In this document: in pieces, positions 32,716 to 41,150 of the stretch
Position numbering within the stretch: the stretch's first letter is position 1
How the letters are laid out: each line of letters begins with the position of its first letter
DNA from: Elusimicrobiota bacterium
GTDB lineage: Bacteria; Elusimicrobiota; Elusimicrobia; Elusimicrobiales; Elusimicrobiaceae
Assembly: GCA_029008615.1 (NCBI GenBank)
Contig: JAQXJI010000030.1
Location: forward strand, 1-49,820
DNA: 49,820 bases
Direction: 5' to 3'
Position numbers and translations under genes: made by a program
Notes under the pieces: model-generated
What the model was told of the DNA's origin: nothing
What the model saw: the letters and a program-made list of their open reading frames with translations, nothing else
Database searches by the model: none

Positions 32716-33366
32716 TTAAGCTCTGTTCACGCCCCAGAAAGAATTGATGTTGAACGAACCGAGATTATGCATACGTTTAAACTTTTCATAATCGTTCATA
32801 TTTACGTTCTTAACTTCTTTCTTATATTCTTCGGTTCTGGCGGCGGCCAAACCTTTCCATTTGCGCCAAGCCGCGCCGACCAACTCTATAACTTTGGAAT
32901 TCCCTCCCTGTCTGGCATAGTCGTAAGCATCATATTTTTTGCGGCTGTCTTTTTTTATCGGGCTTGCGCCTTTATCAAGCAAATATTTGGCCATATTATA
33001 GTCCCCGTTTCCAGCGGCCAGTTGTAAAGGAGTCTTTTGAAGATCACGATCATAAGCATAGGCGTCATCAAGACGGAAACCTTCATTTATAAAAAATTTA
33101 AGGGCTTCAAGCCTGCCGAATTTGGCGGCGGAATTAGGTATATAAAACCCTAATTCTTCAGTATCTCTATCAAATTTTCTACCAAAGCCTTCTTTATAAC
33201 AAAATTCAATAAATTCCACATCATTGCCGCGTTTGCCTTTAAAAATCTCATAAAAAGTGAAATAATACTCATTTGACTCATACCAACATTGAGAAAAAGC
33301 CCCAACCGCGGAAAAGACGAATGCGCAAGATAAAATTAAAGCTAAAGATAAATTTTTAAACTTCAT
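32716..33366 (-). CDS. Exported ankyrin-repeat protein
   Basis: A 216-residue secreted or periplasmic protein. The signal peptide spans about residues 1-25 (ending AFS). Degenerate ankyrin repeats cover about 75-165, the clearest being KTPLQLAAGNGDYNMAKYLLDKGAS. The C-terminal 50 residues are highly charged. Ankyrin repeats mediate protein binding; in host-associated bacteria exported ones can act as effectors, but this one could equally serve in the periplasm. AAGGAG precedes the start. It is the only gene between two terminator-like hairpins, hence monocistronic. Confidence 0.8.
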   Translation of the reverse strand: MKFKNLSLALILSCAFVFSAVGAFSQCWYESNEYYFTFYEIFKGKRGNDVEFIEFCYKEGFGRKFDRDTEELGFYIPNSAAKFGRLEALKFFINEGFRLDDAYAYDRDLQKTPLQLAAGNGDYNMAKYLLDKGASPIKKDSRKKYDAYDYARQGGNSKVIELVGAAWRKWKGLAAARTEEYKKEVKNVNMNDYEKFKRMHNLGSFNINSFWGVNRA

Positions 33367-33439
33367 AATTTAAAACTCCTTAAATAATATTCCTATAATT
33401 TAATGTTATTATAAATTGCCTTTTCTTACAAGGGAATTT

Positions 33440-33460
33440 AGACCTATTTTTTATAGGTCT
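33440..33460 (-). terminator. Hairpin just after the 566-residue protein gene
   Basis: AGACCTAT / ATAGGTCT make a perfect 8-bp stem with a 5-base loop seven bases past the stop codon. There is no T-run on the minus-strand 3' side, so it may act as an mRNA-end stabiliser rather than an efficient terminator. Confidence 0.5.
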
Positions 33461-33466
33461 TTCGGC

Positions 33467-35167
33467 CTATATCCCCCTGACGCCGACCCTGGCGTTGGAA
33501 ACATCGGACATCTTCGCCAAGACTTCTTTTTTCTTGTCCGCGCCTTCTTTTTTTGCCTGCGCCATATCTTCCACCGCTGAAAGAGCGTTTACATAAAAAG
33601 CTTCGGTGTCTTTAGGAGTTATGGCATATTTGTTAAACAAAACGGCATTATAGCCTGCAGCTTTTAACCGAGCTAAACTCGCTTTATCGGGAACTATTAA
33701 CAAAGTATCAGCCTTTTCGTAAGGTTTTACGTTTATTTCTTCGCCGAAATTATCAGTCCCGTCTAAGAAAGATTTTACCACTTGATAATGGAAAGTATCT
33801 TTTTTGACGGCTTTCACTTTGTTATCTTCATCAATACCGTCAACCATAGCGATTTTTAACTTCAAATTATTATCTTTAACGATATTTTGTATCATTTCGC
33901 TGTTTTTGGTATAAAGTTCATCACTTGTATAAAAAATACTGTCATCAATTTTCCCACTAAAAAAATCTATATTCGCATCATAAAAATTTTTCCCGGGTTT
34001 GTCTTCGTTAATCTTATTAGGATATATCCACTGATATTCGCCGCTTTCCTTTCCATTCTCCCCTTTTACAGTAAGGGATTGAATATTCATTGTTTTGGCC
34101 ATATAACTATTGACGCTTTTATCCGCTAAAGCAAGCGTACTTAACGATGTAGGGGCAGTTTTTTCGTTTTTATTGTCTTTAAAAGATCTCCTGTCAGACG
34201 ACACAGACGTGGCATTAATCCTCTCGTCGCCAATAACAATGCCGTTGTTTATAAGTTCGGCCAAAGTTTTCTCATTATCCGGGGAAGAAGGATCATTCTT
34301 TTTTGCTTCTACATATTTATTTCTTACGCTGCCGCTTACACCGCCTTTGCCGGAGGAAGCCGTCAATGTTACGCTGTTTTTGGAAATACTTTCATTAAGT
34401 TTGCGTTCGTCGTATATTTCGTCGTCTGCGCCCGCACGCCCGCTGCGCGAACCGAAAACCCTGCTGCCTTCTTTTGCGTCTTTGCTATAATAGCCGGGAG
34501 TACCGTCTTTATAAAAAACATTGTTGCCGCCGCTGGCCAAATAAGCCGGCAGACCGCCCGGGCTTCTGAGAGCTTCAAAAATTTCCCAGTCTTCAAGGTG
34601 CGGGGCTTGGGCGCGGGCAGCGTCAAACTCTTCTTGGGAAACGGTATCCGCCATAAGTTTTTCATAAGGGACAAAACCGTCCGGCATAGCTACGAATTTG
34701 CGCCCCGCAGGATCGGTAACGACTTCATAAGTATCGCCGTCCATACGGATATATTCTTTAACTTGCGGTAATTTAGGAGAACGCGACGCGGAAACAGACG
34801 GGCCCCCGGCAGCTGAAGGGGCCGCCGGGATATCGCCTAAATCCAAAGAGATATCGGACGAAGAGGCGTCCTCGGCACGGCGCGGCGCATTTGAAGAACT
34901 CGGTAAAGCCCGGCCCGAATGTTTGGCGGAAGCCAAAGCTGTACCTTTTTTATCAAAAGATGCGCGGGCGGGCTTTTTCTTAAAACCGTAAAAAGAACCT
35001 ATGCGGTCTATAATCTTAGAAAGAGGATTTGCCGAACTTTCCATAGGAATGCTTACATTACTGCTTTTTACTCCGTCGGAACTTTCCACAAATATAAACG
35101 GAATGGCCATAAAAATTATGAAACACGCTATTACGATTCTTGTAGTGTTACTCTTAAAAACCCGCAT
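33467..35167 (-). CDS. Exported or membrane-anchored protein of unknown function
   Basis: A 566-residue protein that I do not recognise. An N-terminal hydrophobic segment at about 10-27 may be a signal anchor. Residues about 45-145 are Ser/Ala/Pro-rich and likely disordered. A region around 140-200 (EYIRMDGDTYEVVTD, then MPDGFVPYEKL) reads as a small folded unit. Another charged linker follows. A C-terminal domain of about 200 residues from 365 has alternating strands and helices. It has no cysteine-rich part, no repeats and no catalytic motif that I can name. Its neighbours do not suggest a pathway. AGGAGG precedes the ATG. Confidence 0.72.
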   Translation of the reverse strand: MRVFKSNTTRIVIACFIIFMAIPFIFVESSDGVKSSNVSIPMESSANPLSKIIDRIGSFYGFKKKPARASFDKKGTALASAKHSGRALPSSSNAPRRAEDASSSDISLDLGDIPAAPSAAGGPSVSASRSPKLPQVKEYIRMDGDTYEVVTDPAGRKFVAMPDGFVPYEKLMADTVSQEEFDAARAQAPHLEDWEIFEALRSPGGLPAYLASGGNNVFYKDGTPGYYSKDAKEGSRVFGSRSGRAGADDEIYDERKLNESISKNSVTLTASSGKGGVSGSVRNKYVEAKKNDPSSPDNEKTLAELINNGIVIGDERINATSVSSDRRSFKDNKNEKTAPTSLSTLALADKSVNSYMAKTMNIQSLTVKGENGKESGEYQWIYPNKINEDKPGKNFYDANIDFFSGKIDDSIFYTSDELYTKNSEMIQNIVKDNNLKLKIAMVDGIDEDNKVKAVKKDTFHYQVVKSFLDGTDNFGEEINVKPYEKADTLLIVPDKASLARLKAAGYNAVLFNKYAITPKDTEAFYVNALSAVEDMAQAKKEGADKKKEVLAKMSDVSNARVGVRGI

Positions 35168-35255
35168 TTTATCCTCCTGATTTCGTTACGCTTATACGCT
35201 TAAAAACATTATTATCTTTTTTTGCCGATATTGCAACTGTTTTTTTACCTACGGA

Positions 35256-36833
35256 CTAAAGACGTCCGCTTTCGGCGGCGAGCTCTTTAAACATCCTCAT
35301 TTTTTCCAAATAGGCGGAGTTAAATTCCGCCGTTTCGAAAGGTACGCGGTAGCTCCAGTTCTCCTCGCCGACGGTGCCGGGCGTATTTATACGCTCTTTT
35401 TCCCCGATGATATCCTGTATCGGGAAAATTACAAAGCAGGAACCCGAGCCCATTACACGTTTGAATATCGCGCGGTGCACTTCATCCGTAAAAGGCACTT
35501 TGCCGTCTGTTTTTACGGCGGAAATCATCTCCCACACGTTGGCGCGCTGCCAATCGGGCATAATATCCCACCATTCGCGCAGAGTTTCGGTATCGTGCGT
35601 AGCCGTGGTGGCCAAAGAAGCCAAAGGATAATTGCGCGGCTCGCGGAAGACTTCATTGTCTTTTTCCCAACGGATAACTTTGTATCCGGGCATAGAAATT
35701 TCCTTCATATAAGCCCTTACAAAATCCGGTATTACGCCCAGGTCTTCCCCTATCGGAAGTTTGCCGGCGGCGGCTTCGCAGACGGCGGTAAGGAAAGCTT
35801 CGCCGCGTTTCTTTTGCGCGGTTTCGTCTTCTATGTCAAAACGGCCGACTTCATCGCCCGGGGCGAAAATCCAAGTCCTGAAAAACCCAACCAAATGATC
35901 CAGACGGAAAAGATCGTAAATCTCGCAGGCTCGCGCTATTTTGGCGCGCCATAAATTAAAATTGCTCTGTTCTATCGCCGGCCAATTATATGCGGGCAGC
36001 CCCCACTTTTGACCGCCTTCGGAAAATTGATCTTTAGGCGCGCCGATTTCATAGCCTTCCAAATATTTGCTTTGGTTTGACCATACGTCCGCGCTGTCAA
36101 AATTTACGCCGAAAGGTATGTCTCCGAATATCAATACGCCGCACTTCGCAGCAGTTTGCCGCACCGAAGAAAGCTGAAGCTGAAGCTGCCATTGCAAGTA
36201 GCTGAAGAACATCATCTGCTTATAGTTCTTTACGGAATATTCCCTGAGGAAAGGCAAATCAAGTTCTTTAAGTTTCTTTTCCCAATGCTTCCAGCTAGTC
36301 CAACCCAAATTGTCTTTCGCGCTTCTGAAAATGCAATAAGGCACCAACCAAGAAGCGTGTTTTTGATGAAAATCCAAAAATTGTTCATAGCGCGCGGTGG
36401 TGGCCTCTTTTTCATTCTTTAAGAAATGCTCGTAAGCCGCCCATAGCACTTTATACTTGGCGGATTTGATAAATTTGTAATAAACTTTTTTCTCCCCGCG
36501 CCAAAAATTGATTTCGTCTTTATACTGCTTGATTAAGTTTTGGGCTTCCTCGCTTGCGGCAGCGTCCGAAACATCCTTTATACTTATATATATAGGATCT
36601 ATCGCATAAGCGCTTAAAGCGGAATAAGGGCAGTTTTGCCCAGGTTCCGTTTCGTGTATCGGCAAAATCTGCAAAATTTTTACGCCGTAACCGCTTAGAT
36701 ATTCTATCCATTCTTTAAAAGAAGCCATATCGCCGCAGCCCCAATCGCCGGCGCTGCGCATTGAAAACAAAGGCAACAACACCCCCGCCCGCTTGTTTCC
36801 CAAAAGATTATTATCCTTAAGATTTAAAGACAT
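35256..36833 (-). CDS. malQ: 4-alpha-glucanotransferase (amylomaltase)
   Basis: A 525-residue GH77 enzyme that transfers glucan segments between maltooligosaccharides or releases glucose, in glycogen or maltodextrin metabolism. Diagnostic motifs are DWGCGDMASF near the start, LQILPIHE, NCPYSALSAYAIDP, FRLDH with the nucleophilic Asp, GEDLGVIPD with the acid/base Glu and THDTETLREWW with the transition-state Asp. Length is typical. It is preceded by the ridA terminator and AGAGGG. It is not in an operon with other glycogen genes here. Confidence 0.96.
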   Translation of the reverse strand: MSLNLKDNNLLGNKRAGVLLPLFSMRSAGDWGCGDMASFKEWIEYLSGYGVKILQILPIHETEPGQNCPYSALSAYAIDPIYISIKDVSDAAASEEAQNLIKQYKDEINFWRGEKKVYYKFIKSAKYKVLWAAYEHFLKNEKEATTARYEQFLDFHQKHASWLVPYCIFRSAKDNLGWTSWKHWEKKLKELDLPFLREYSVKNYKQMMFFSYLQWQLQLQLSSVRQTAAKCGVLIFGDIPFGVNFDSADVWSNQSKYLEGYEIGAPKDQFSEGGQKWGLPAYNWPAIEQSNFNLWRAKIARACEIYDLFRLDHLVGFFRTWIFAPGDEVGRFDIEDETAQKKRGEAFLTAVCEAAAGKLPIGEDLGVIPDFVRAYMKEISMPGYKVIRWEKDNEVFREPRNYPLASLATTATHDTETLREWWDIMPDWQRANVWEMISAVKTDGKVPFTDEVHRAIFKRVMGSGSCFVIFPIQDIIGEKERINTPGTVGEENWSYRVPFETAEFNSAYLEKMRMFKELAAESGRL

Positions 36834-36851
36834 TTTTCCCTCTCTGAATAT

Positions 36852-36876
36852 AAAAAAGGCGCGTCCTTACGCGCCT
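36852..36876 (-). terminator. Terminator after ridA
   Basis: AGGCGCGT / ACGCGCCT form a perfect 8-bp stem with a 4-base loop and a minus-strand T-run of about six, in the 48-base gap between ridA and malQ. Confidence 0.88.
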
Positions 36877-36881
36877 GGAAT

Positions 36882-37262
36882 TTATTTTCTTGCAATCGCT
36901 TCGATTTCCACAAGCGCGCCTTTCGGTAAAGCCGACACTTGGACGGTGCTTCTGGCGGGAGGATTATCCTTAAAGAAAGAAGCGTAAACCTCGTTCATAT
37001 CGGCGAAGCAGGAAAGATCCGTCATAAAAACCGTAGTTTTCAAAATATGCTTAAAATCCATTTTGCAAGCTTTGAGTATTTCACTCAAGTTCTCAAGCAC
37101 GCGCTGTGTCTGCGCTCGTACGTCGCCCCCGGCAAGTTCCCCCGTAACGGGATCCACCGGCAAACAGCCCGAAATAAAAGCCCAGCTCCCGTTCCTTATA
37201 GCCTGAGAGTAAGGCCCTATGGCCTTAGGCGCATTGGCGGCGGATATAGTTTTCTTTCCCAT
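36882..37262 (-). CDS. ridA: RidA/YjgF family enamine/imine deaminase
   Basis: A 126-residue trimeric protein that hydrolyses reactive 2-aminoacrylate and related imines released by PLP enzymes. AIGPYSQAI, FISGCLPVDPVTGEL and the C-terminal PARSTVQVSALPKGALVEIEAIA segment, with the substrate-binding Arg and the terminal Glu, are conserved family features. AAGGAG lies just ahead of the ATG. Monocistronic, with its own terminator. Confidence 0.95.
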   Translation of the reverse strand: MGKKTISAANAPKAIGPYSQAIRNGSWAFISGCLPVDPVTGELAGGDVRAQTQRVLENLSEILKACKMDFKHILKTTVFMTDLSCFADMNEVYASFFKDNPPARSTVQVSALPKGALVEIEAIARK

Positions 37263-37509
37263 AAAAATCTCCTTGTAAAATTCGCAAACGGCGGCAAAAC
37301 CGCCTTATTAATAATTAAAAGCAAATTGCTTCCGCTAAAACATTATTATATATAATTTTAGGCTTTTGCCGCTTTTAACTGTGCGGAACATCAGACTTGA
37401 ACCGAGAAAAACGATATTGATGTATGTTTAGATATGAAAAATTTAAAGAGGTATAAACGAACAACGCCCATATCACAGGAGAATATTTAGTTCTTTACAC
37501 AATAAAAAA

Positions 37510-37581
37510 CGCCCCCTAGGAGAATCGAACTCCTCTCACCAGATTGAAAATCTGGTGTCCTAACCGATAGACGAAGGGGGC
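37510..37581 (-). tRNA. tRNA-Glu (TTC)
   Basis: Cloverleaf on the minus strand: acceptor GCCCCCT/AGGGGGC, anticodon stem CCAGA/TCTGG with loop TTTTCAA giving anticodon TTC, T arm AGGAG/CTCCT and discriminator G. CCA is not encoded. Second gene of a two-tRNA transcript. Confidence 0.97.
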
Positions 37582-37588
37582 GTATGCA

Positions 37589-37603
37589 GCGGCTTAAAGC
37601 CGC
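37589..37603 (-). other. Hairpin between the two tRNAs
   Basis: GCGGCT-TAA-AGCCGC forms a perfect 6-bp stem in the 33-base spacer between tRNA-Lys and tRNA-Glu. It may guide processing of the dicistronic precursor. Confidence 0.5.
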
Positions 37604-37614
37604 GCTTTAAATTT

Positions 37615-37686
37615 TGCGCTCGGTGAGGCTCGAACTCACGACCCCCCGCTTAAAAGGCGGATGCTCTACCACTGAGCTACGAGCGC
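37615..37686 (-). tRNA. tRNA-Lys (TTT)
   Basis: Cloverleaf on the minus strand: acceptor GCGCTCG/CGAGCGC, anticodon stem TCCGC/GCGGG with loop CTTTTAA giving anticodon TTT, T loop GTTCGAGCC and discriminator A. CCA is not encoded. First gene of the two-tRNA transcript. Confidence 0.97.
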
Positions 37687-37835
37687 TTAAAAATCTGTGT
37701 TAAAGAACAAAACATATCGGGGATTAAACCCAACAAAAATATTTTAGCAAAATTAAATCTGCTTGTCTACAAATTTCTTAAACAATTTAATTTTGTATCG
37801 CCTGCACGGCTCTGCCGTTTTACTGGCGTATAGAT

Positions 37836-37863
37836 ATTATAGCAAAAAAACAGACATTGTAAA
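37836..37863 (-). promoter_or_regulatory. Promoter of the tRNA-Lys/tRNA-Glu transcript
   Basis: Minus-strand TTTACA (plus 37858-37863) and perfect TATAAT (plus 37836-37841) are 16 bases apart. This is the same box pair and spacing as the pilus operon promoter. A CGGC-AGA-GCCG hairpin lies in the leader. Confidence 0.78.
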
Positions 37864-37927
37864 ACTTTTTTTGCAAAAATATTTTTTACCGAAGTCAGTC
37901 AAAGAATAAAAAGAAGGAAGCAAAAAT

Positions 37928-37957
37928 TTGACTGTACCCCCTTAATATTGATAAATT
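37928..37957 (+). promoter_or_regulatory. Candidate promoter of the lone pilin gene
   Basis: TTGACT at 37928-37933 is followed after 17-18 bases by ATAAAT/TAAATT (37951-37957) in an AT-rich stretch. An inverted repeat (37937-37948 with 37965-37980) overlaps it. Confidence 0.55.
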
Positions 37958-37986
37958 ATATTATATATTAAATGAGGGGGCTGATT

Positions 37987-38454
37987 ATGAATAACAGAGG
38001 TTTTACTCTTTTGGAATTGTTGGTTGTCGTGTTGTTGGTCGGCATATTGGGCGCGATAGCTTTGCCGCAATATTTTAACGTAGTGGAAAGGCAAAGAGCG
38101 ATGGAAGCTATGGGAATATTGGCCGCAATAGAAAAAGCGCAGGTGCGCTACTACGCCATAAATGACGCTTATTCTACGGATTTTTCAAATATTGATTTTG
38201 ACTTAAGAAGCAATAAAGGAAACAGCAACGACAATGTTACCGGCAACAATTTTGAAACGGAATATTTTAAATATACTTTATCATCCGACAAAGTTGAAGC
38301 CGAAAGGGTAAACAACAATTTTACCATTACCACCACTTACGCCGTAGGAGATGACGGCGTCACCGAAACCTGCTGCACGGCAACCGGCGACAGAACCGAT
38401 ATTTGCGAAATTATAAATATAAAAGCGTGCAACGCAAGCGGCTCCGGGGATTAA
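37987..38454 (+). CDS. Type IV pilin
   Basis: A 155-residue prepilin with leader MNNRG, then FTLLELLVVVLLVGILGAIALPQYF, continuing into an alpha1 helix like that of major pilins. Glu5 is present. The C-terminal part has five cysteines, including a CC pair, in a region resembling a disulfide-bounded D-loop. The start at 37987 is preferred over 37972 because GAGGGGG at 37974-37980 is the ribosome binding site and would lie inside the longer frame. It stands alone with its own promoter and terminator, away from the assembly operon. It resembles the pilin at the right edge over the first 50 residues. Confidence 0.9.
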   Translation: MNNRGFTLLELLVVVLLVGILGAIALPQYFNVVERQRAMEAMGILAAIEKAQVRYYAINDAYSTDFSNIDFDLRSNKGNSNDNVTGNNFETEYFKYTLSSDKVEAERVNNNFTITTTYAVGDDGVTETCCTATGDRTDICEIINIKACNASGSGD

Positions 38455-38495
38455 TATTTTGTTAAACCGCTACGGGGACAACTCCGCCGCGGGAA

Positions 38496-38522
38496 TCCGC
38501 CTAAAAGCGGACTGATTTTTTT
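38496..38522 (+). terminator. Terminator of the lone pilin gene
   Basis: TCCGC / GCGGA stem with a 6-base loop followed, after four bases, by seven T residues. It lies in the 80-base gap before marC. Confidence 0.65.
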
Positions 38523-38534
38523 GAAGGTGTTTTT

Positions 38535-39140
38535 ATGGAATTTATTTTATCTGCCGTGGTAACCTTAATTTTGATTATGGACCCTTTCGGCAATATCCCG
38601 CTGTTTATAACTTCTCTTAAAAAAGTTTCCCCCGACAGGCGTCGTTTTGTTCTTATGAGGGAACTGGCAATAGCCACCGCCATTATGGTAACCTTCCTTT
38701 TTGCGGGCGGCAAAGCTTTGGATTTGCTTGGGATAAAGCAATATTCTATGGGTATTTCCGGCGGTATAATACTTTTTATTATGTCTTTGAAGTTAGTTTT
38801 TAACTCTTTGGAAGACGAATCAACAAAAAACAATCCAAAAGAAGAAGAGCCTTTTATCGTACCGCTTGCCATACCGCTTATCGCGGGGCCTGCGACGCTC
38901 AGTATGCTTTTGATTTTTTCGGCCACTCCGGGCGGAAATATCTGGCAGATTTTAATAGCACTTTTGATAGCGTCAATAATCAACTCTGCCATACTTTTGT
39001 TGTCTTTCCCTATAAGCAATATGCTTGGCAAACGCGGGCTTATCGCAGTGGAAAGGCTCACCGGTATGTTGTTGGTTCTGATGTCCGTCAATATGGTTAT
39101 GAACGGCATAGCGGAGTTTTTAAAATCATATAATTTATAA
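38535..39140 (+). CDS. marC: MarC family integral membrane protein
   Basis: A 201-residue inner-membrane protein with six predicted helices. The MDPFGNIPLF motif after the first helix and IPLIAGPATLS near residue 118 are signatures of the MarC/UPF0056 family. Despite the name the biochemical function is not established. It begins after the pilin terminator with a GAAGGTG site, and its stop overlaps the ClC gene start as TAATG, so it heads the operon that continues to 43454. Confidence 0.92.
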   Translation: MEFILSAVVTLILIMDPFGNIPLFITSLKKVSPDRRRFVLMRELAIATAIMVTFLFAGGKALDLLGIKQYSMGISGGIILFIMSLKLVFNSLEDESTKNNPKEEEPFIVPLAIPLIAGPATLSMLLIFSATPGGNIWQILIALLIASIINSAILLLSFPISNMLGKRGLIAVERLTGMLLVLMSVNMVMNGIAEFLKSYNL

Positions 39141-40696
39141 TGAAAACCGAATTTGTTTTAAGGCGCAAAATAGCCTTCTTTAATATTTTCAAATGGTTTT
39201 TGGCCTCGGTTTTCATAGGCGCGGTCGTCGGCGTTTTTAACGCGATGTTTTTAAAACTTCTTTCAGCCGCAGTGGATTACACCACTTCGTACAAATATTA
39301 TTTCTTCGCTTTACCGATAGCTTTGTTCGCAGTCAATCATTTGGCGCGCAAAGTTTATCCGCACGATAAAGATTTTACCACCAATGACGCTATCGCCGCC
39401 ATTAACGAAAAGCGGCCGATGTCCCTTATCTCGGCGGCGAAGGCGTTTTTCCTTCCGATAATTACAATCGCGGCCGGCGGTTCAGCCGGCAAAGAATCCC
39501 CCTGCGCAGACGTCGGTGCGGGCGTGGCTTCGTTTTGCTCGGGTTTATTCTCTTTCAACAAACAGGAAAGACGCAAGCTTATGATTTGCGGCGTAAGCGC
39601 GGGCTTTGCGGGCGTTTTCGGCGTGCCGATATCGGGCGCGCTCTTCGGTATGGAAGTTTTAAGCGTGGGAACGGTTTTCTACGAGGTTATGTTCCCGGCT
39701 TTTATTTCCGGCATAACGGCATTCCAGGTAACACATCTCTTCGGCGTGGAATATATATATCATCCGATGAATTTACAGACTTTGAATATAGACAGTTCCC
39801 TGCTGCACGTTTTTCTCTCGGGAATGTTCTTCGGCATTGTCGGATTGGTGCTTATCGAAGCTTTAAAAGTTACGCAAATAATTTTCCGTTTTTTGGCGGT
39901 AAGGTTTTCAAATTTTTGGAGATGTTTTACAGCGGCCGCGCTTTTAATACTTTTGGCGCTGCTGACTTCCCCCGCTTATTTGGGCCTCAGTATGGAAAGG
40001 GTTGAGGCTATTTTGGCCGGAGAGCAAGCTTTGACTTTCGGCTTTCTTTATAAAATATTCGCCACTTCTTTGACTTTCGCCGGGGGCGGCGTAGGCGGAA
40101 TGATTACGCCGGTGCTTTTTATAGGCGCTAACGCCGGTTACTTTTTTGCACATATACTTGGCCTTAATACTATAACTTTTGCGGCTTTGGGTATGGTGAG
40201 CGTACTAGCCGGCGTGGCAAACACTCCGCTTGCCGCAAGCGTAATGGCGATAGAACTTTTCGGCGCGACGATAGCGCCTTACGCGGCGGTTTCCTGCATA
40301 GTAAGTTTTTTGGTTACGGGGAGGAGAAGCATTTTCTCCAAACAGCATTTTACTTTTGATAAGAACCTCGCTGAAGACGATGAACCTTCCTGCAAAACTC
40401 AAAGCGTGGCCCAGCTTGAAACTACACTTAAGAAAAAGAATTTTATTCTTTCCAGCGTAAGGCATTTGGTGCCCGACATAAAGAACTTTGAAATACCACT
40501 CCCGGAAAGTAAGAAAAAACGGAAAAAGAATAAGCGCGGCGCGCGGGAAAAGCAGGAACAGACAGCCTCAAGTCAGCAAAGCCCAGAAGTACAAAATCAA
40601 GGAAACGAAACAAAAAAGAAAAACCGTTTTTCCTTCCTCAGTCATTTAATGCTGAACCCGGGCGGGACTGAAGAAGACAAAACAAAAAATGAGTAA
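39140..40696 (+). CDS. ClC-type chloride channel or transporter
   Basis: A 518-residue ClC-family membrane protein. The anion-selectivity motifs are recognisable: GGSAGKESP (equivalent of GxEGP), GVFGVPISGALFGMEVL (equivalent of GxFxP) and GGGVGGMITPVLFIGA. The Glu in GKESP corresponds to the gating or proton glutamate of exchangers. The last 110 residues form a hydrophilic, Lys-rich tail with no CBS domain. It overlaps marC by one base and gtrA by eight. Confidence 0.92.
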   Translation: MKTEFVLRRKIAFFNIFKWFLASVFIGAVVGVFNAMFLKLLSAAVDYTTSYKYYFFALPIALFAVNHLARKVYPHDKDFTTNDAIAAINEKRPMSLISAAKAFFLPIITIAAGGSAGKESPCADVGAGVASFCSGLFSFNKQERRKLMICGVSAGFAGVFGVPISGALFGMEVLSVGTVFYEVMFPAFISGITAFQVTHLFGVEYIYHPMNLQTLNIDSSLLHVFLSGMFFGIVGLVLIEALKVTQIIFRFLAVRFSNFWRCFTAAALLILLALLTSPAYLGLSMERVEAILAGEQALTFGFLYKIFATSLTFAGGGVGGMITPVLFIGANAGYFFAHILGLNTITFAALGMVSVLAGVANTPLAASVMAIELFGATIAPYAAVSCIVSFLVTGRRSIFSKQHFTFDKNLAEDDEPSCKTQSVAQLETTLKKKNFILSSVRHLVPDIKNFEIPLPESKKKRKKNKRGAREKQEQTASSQQSPEVQNQGNETKKKNRFSFLSHLMLNPGGTEEDKTKNE

Positions 40697-41150
40697 TTTT
40701 AAAGAGTTGGATGAATTTAAAAAACTTGGAGAGGTTAAGGAACTTTCCGCGCTTTGGTTTTCCCTGCCGCAGCCGATAAGATTTATAATCGCGGGCGGAT
40801 ATAACACCGCCGTAGGTTATATTTTATTTATTGCGGCGGTATATGTCTTCGGCAGAAGTCAAACGGGCGTTCAAGCGGCTTTGCTGAGTTCTTATATTTT
40901 ATCTTCCTTTAACTCTTATTTAGTGCAAAAATTTTTGGTTTTCAGGACAAAAGGCAATTACATAAAAGAATATTTTAAAGCTTTAAGCGTATGGGCGGCG
41001 GGATACGTTATCAATGCGGTTTTGCTTTATCTGTTTACAAAAAAGCTGAATATCCACCCCTACGCCGCGCAGGCTTTAAGCGTTTGCTTGGTTACATTTT
41101 TTACTTATGTGCTTTTTAAGCATTATTCCTTCAGGAGGTCTGCCGAATGA
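40689..41150 (+). CDS. gtrA: GtrA-like flippase
   Basis: A 153-residue four-helix membrane protein of the GtrA family. QPIRFIIAGGYNTAVGY near the start and KFLVFRTKG between the helices are characteristic. Family members are thought to flip polyprenyl-phosphate-linked sugars across the inner membrane. It overlaps both neighbours and precedes a GtrB-type transferase, the classic gtrA-gtrB order. Confidence 0.88.
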   Translation: MSNFKELDEFKKLGEVKELSALWFSLPQPIRFIIAGGYNTAVGYILFIAAVYVFGRSQTGVQAALLSSYILSSFNSYLVQKFLVFRTKGNYIKEYFKALSVWAAGYVINAVLLYLFTKKLNIHPYAAQALSVCLVTFFTYVLFKHYSFRRSAE

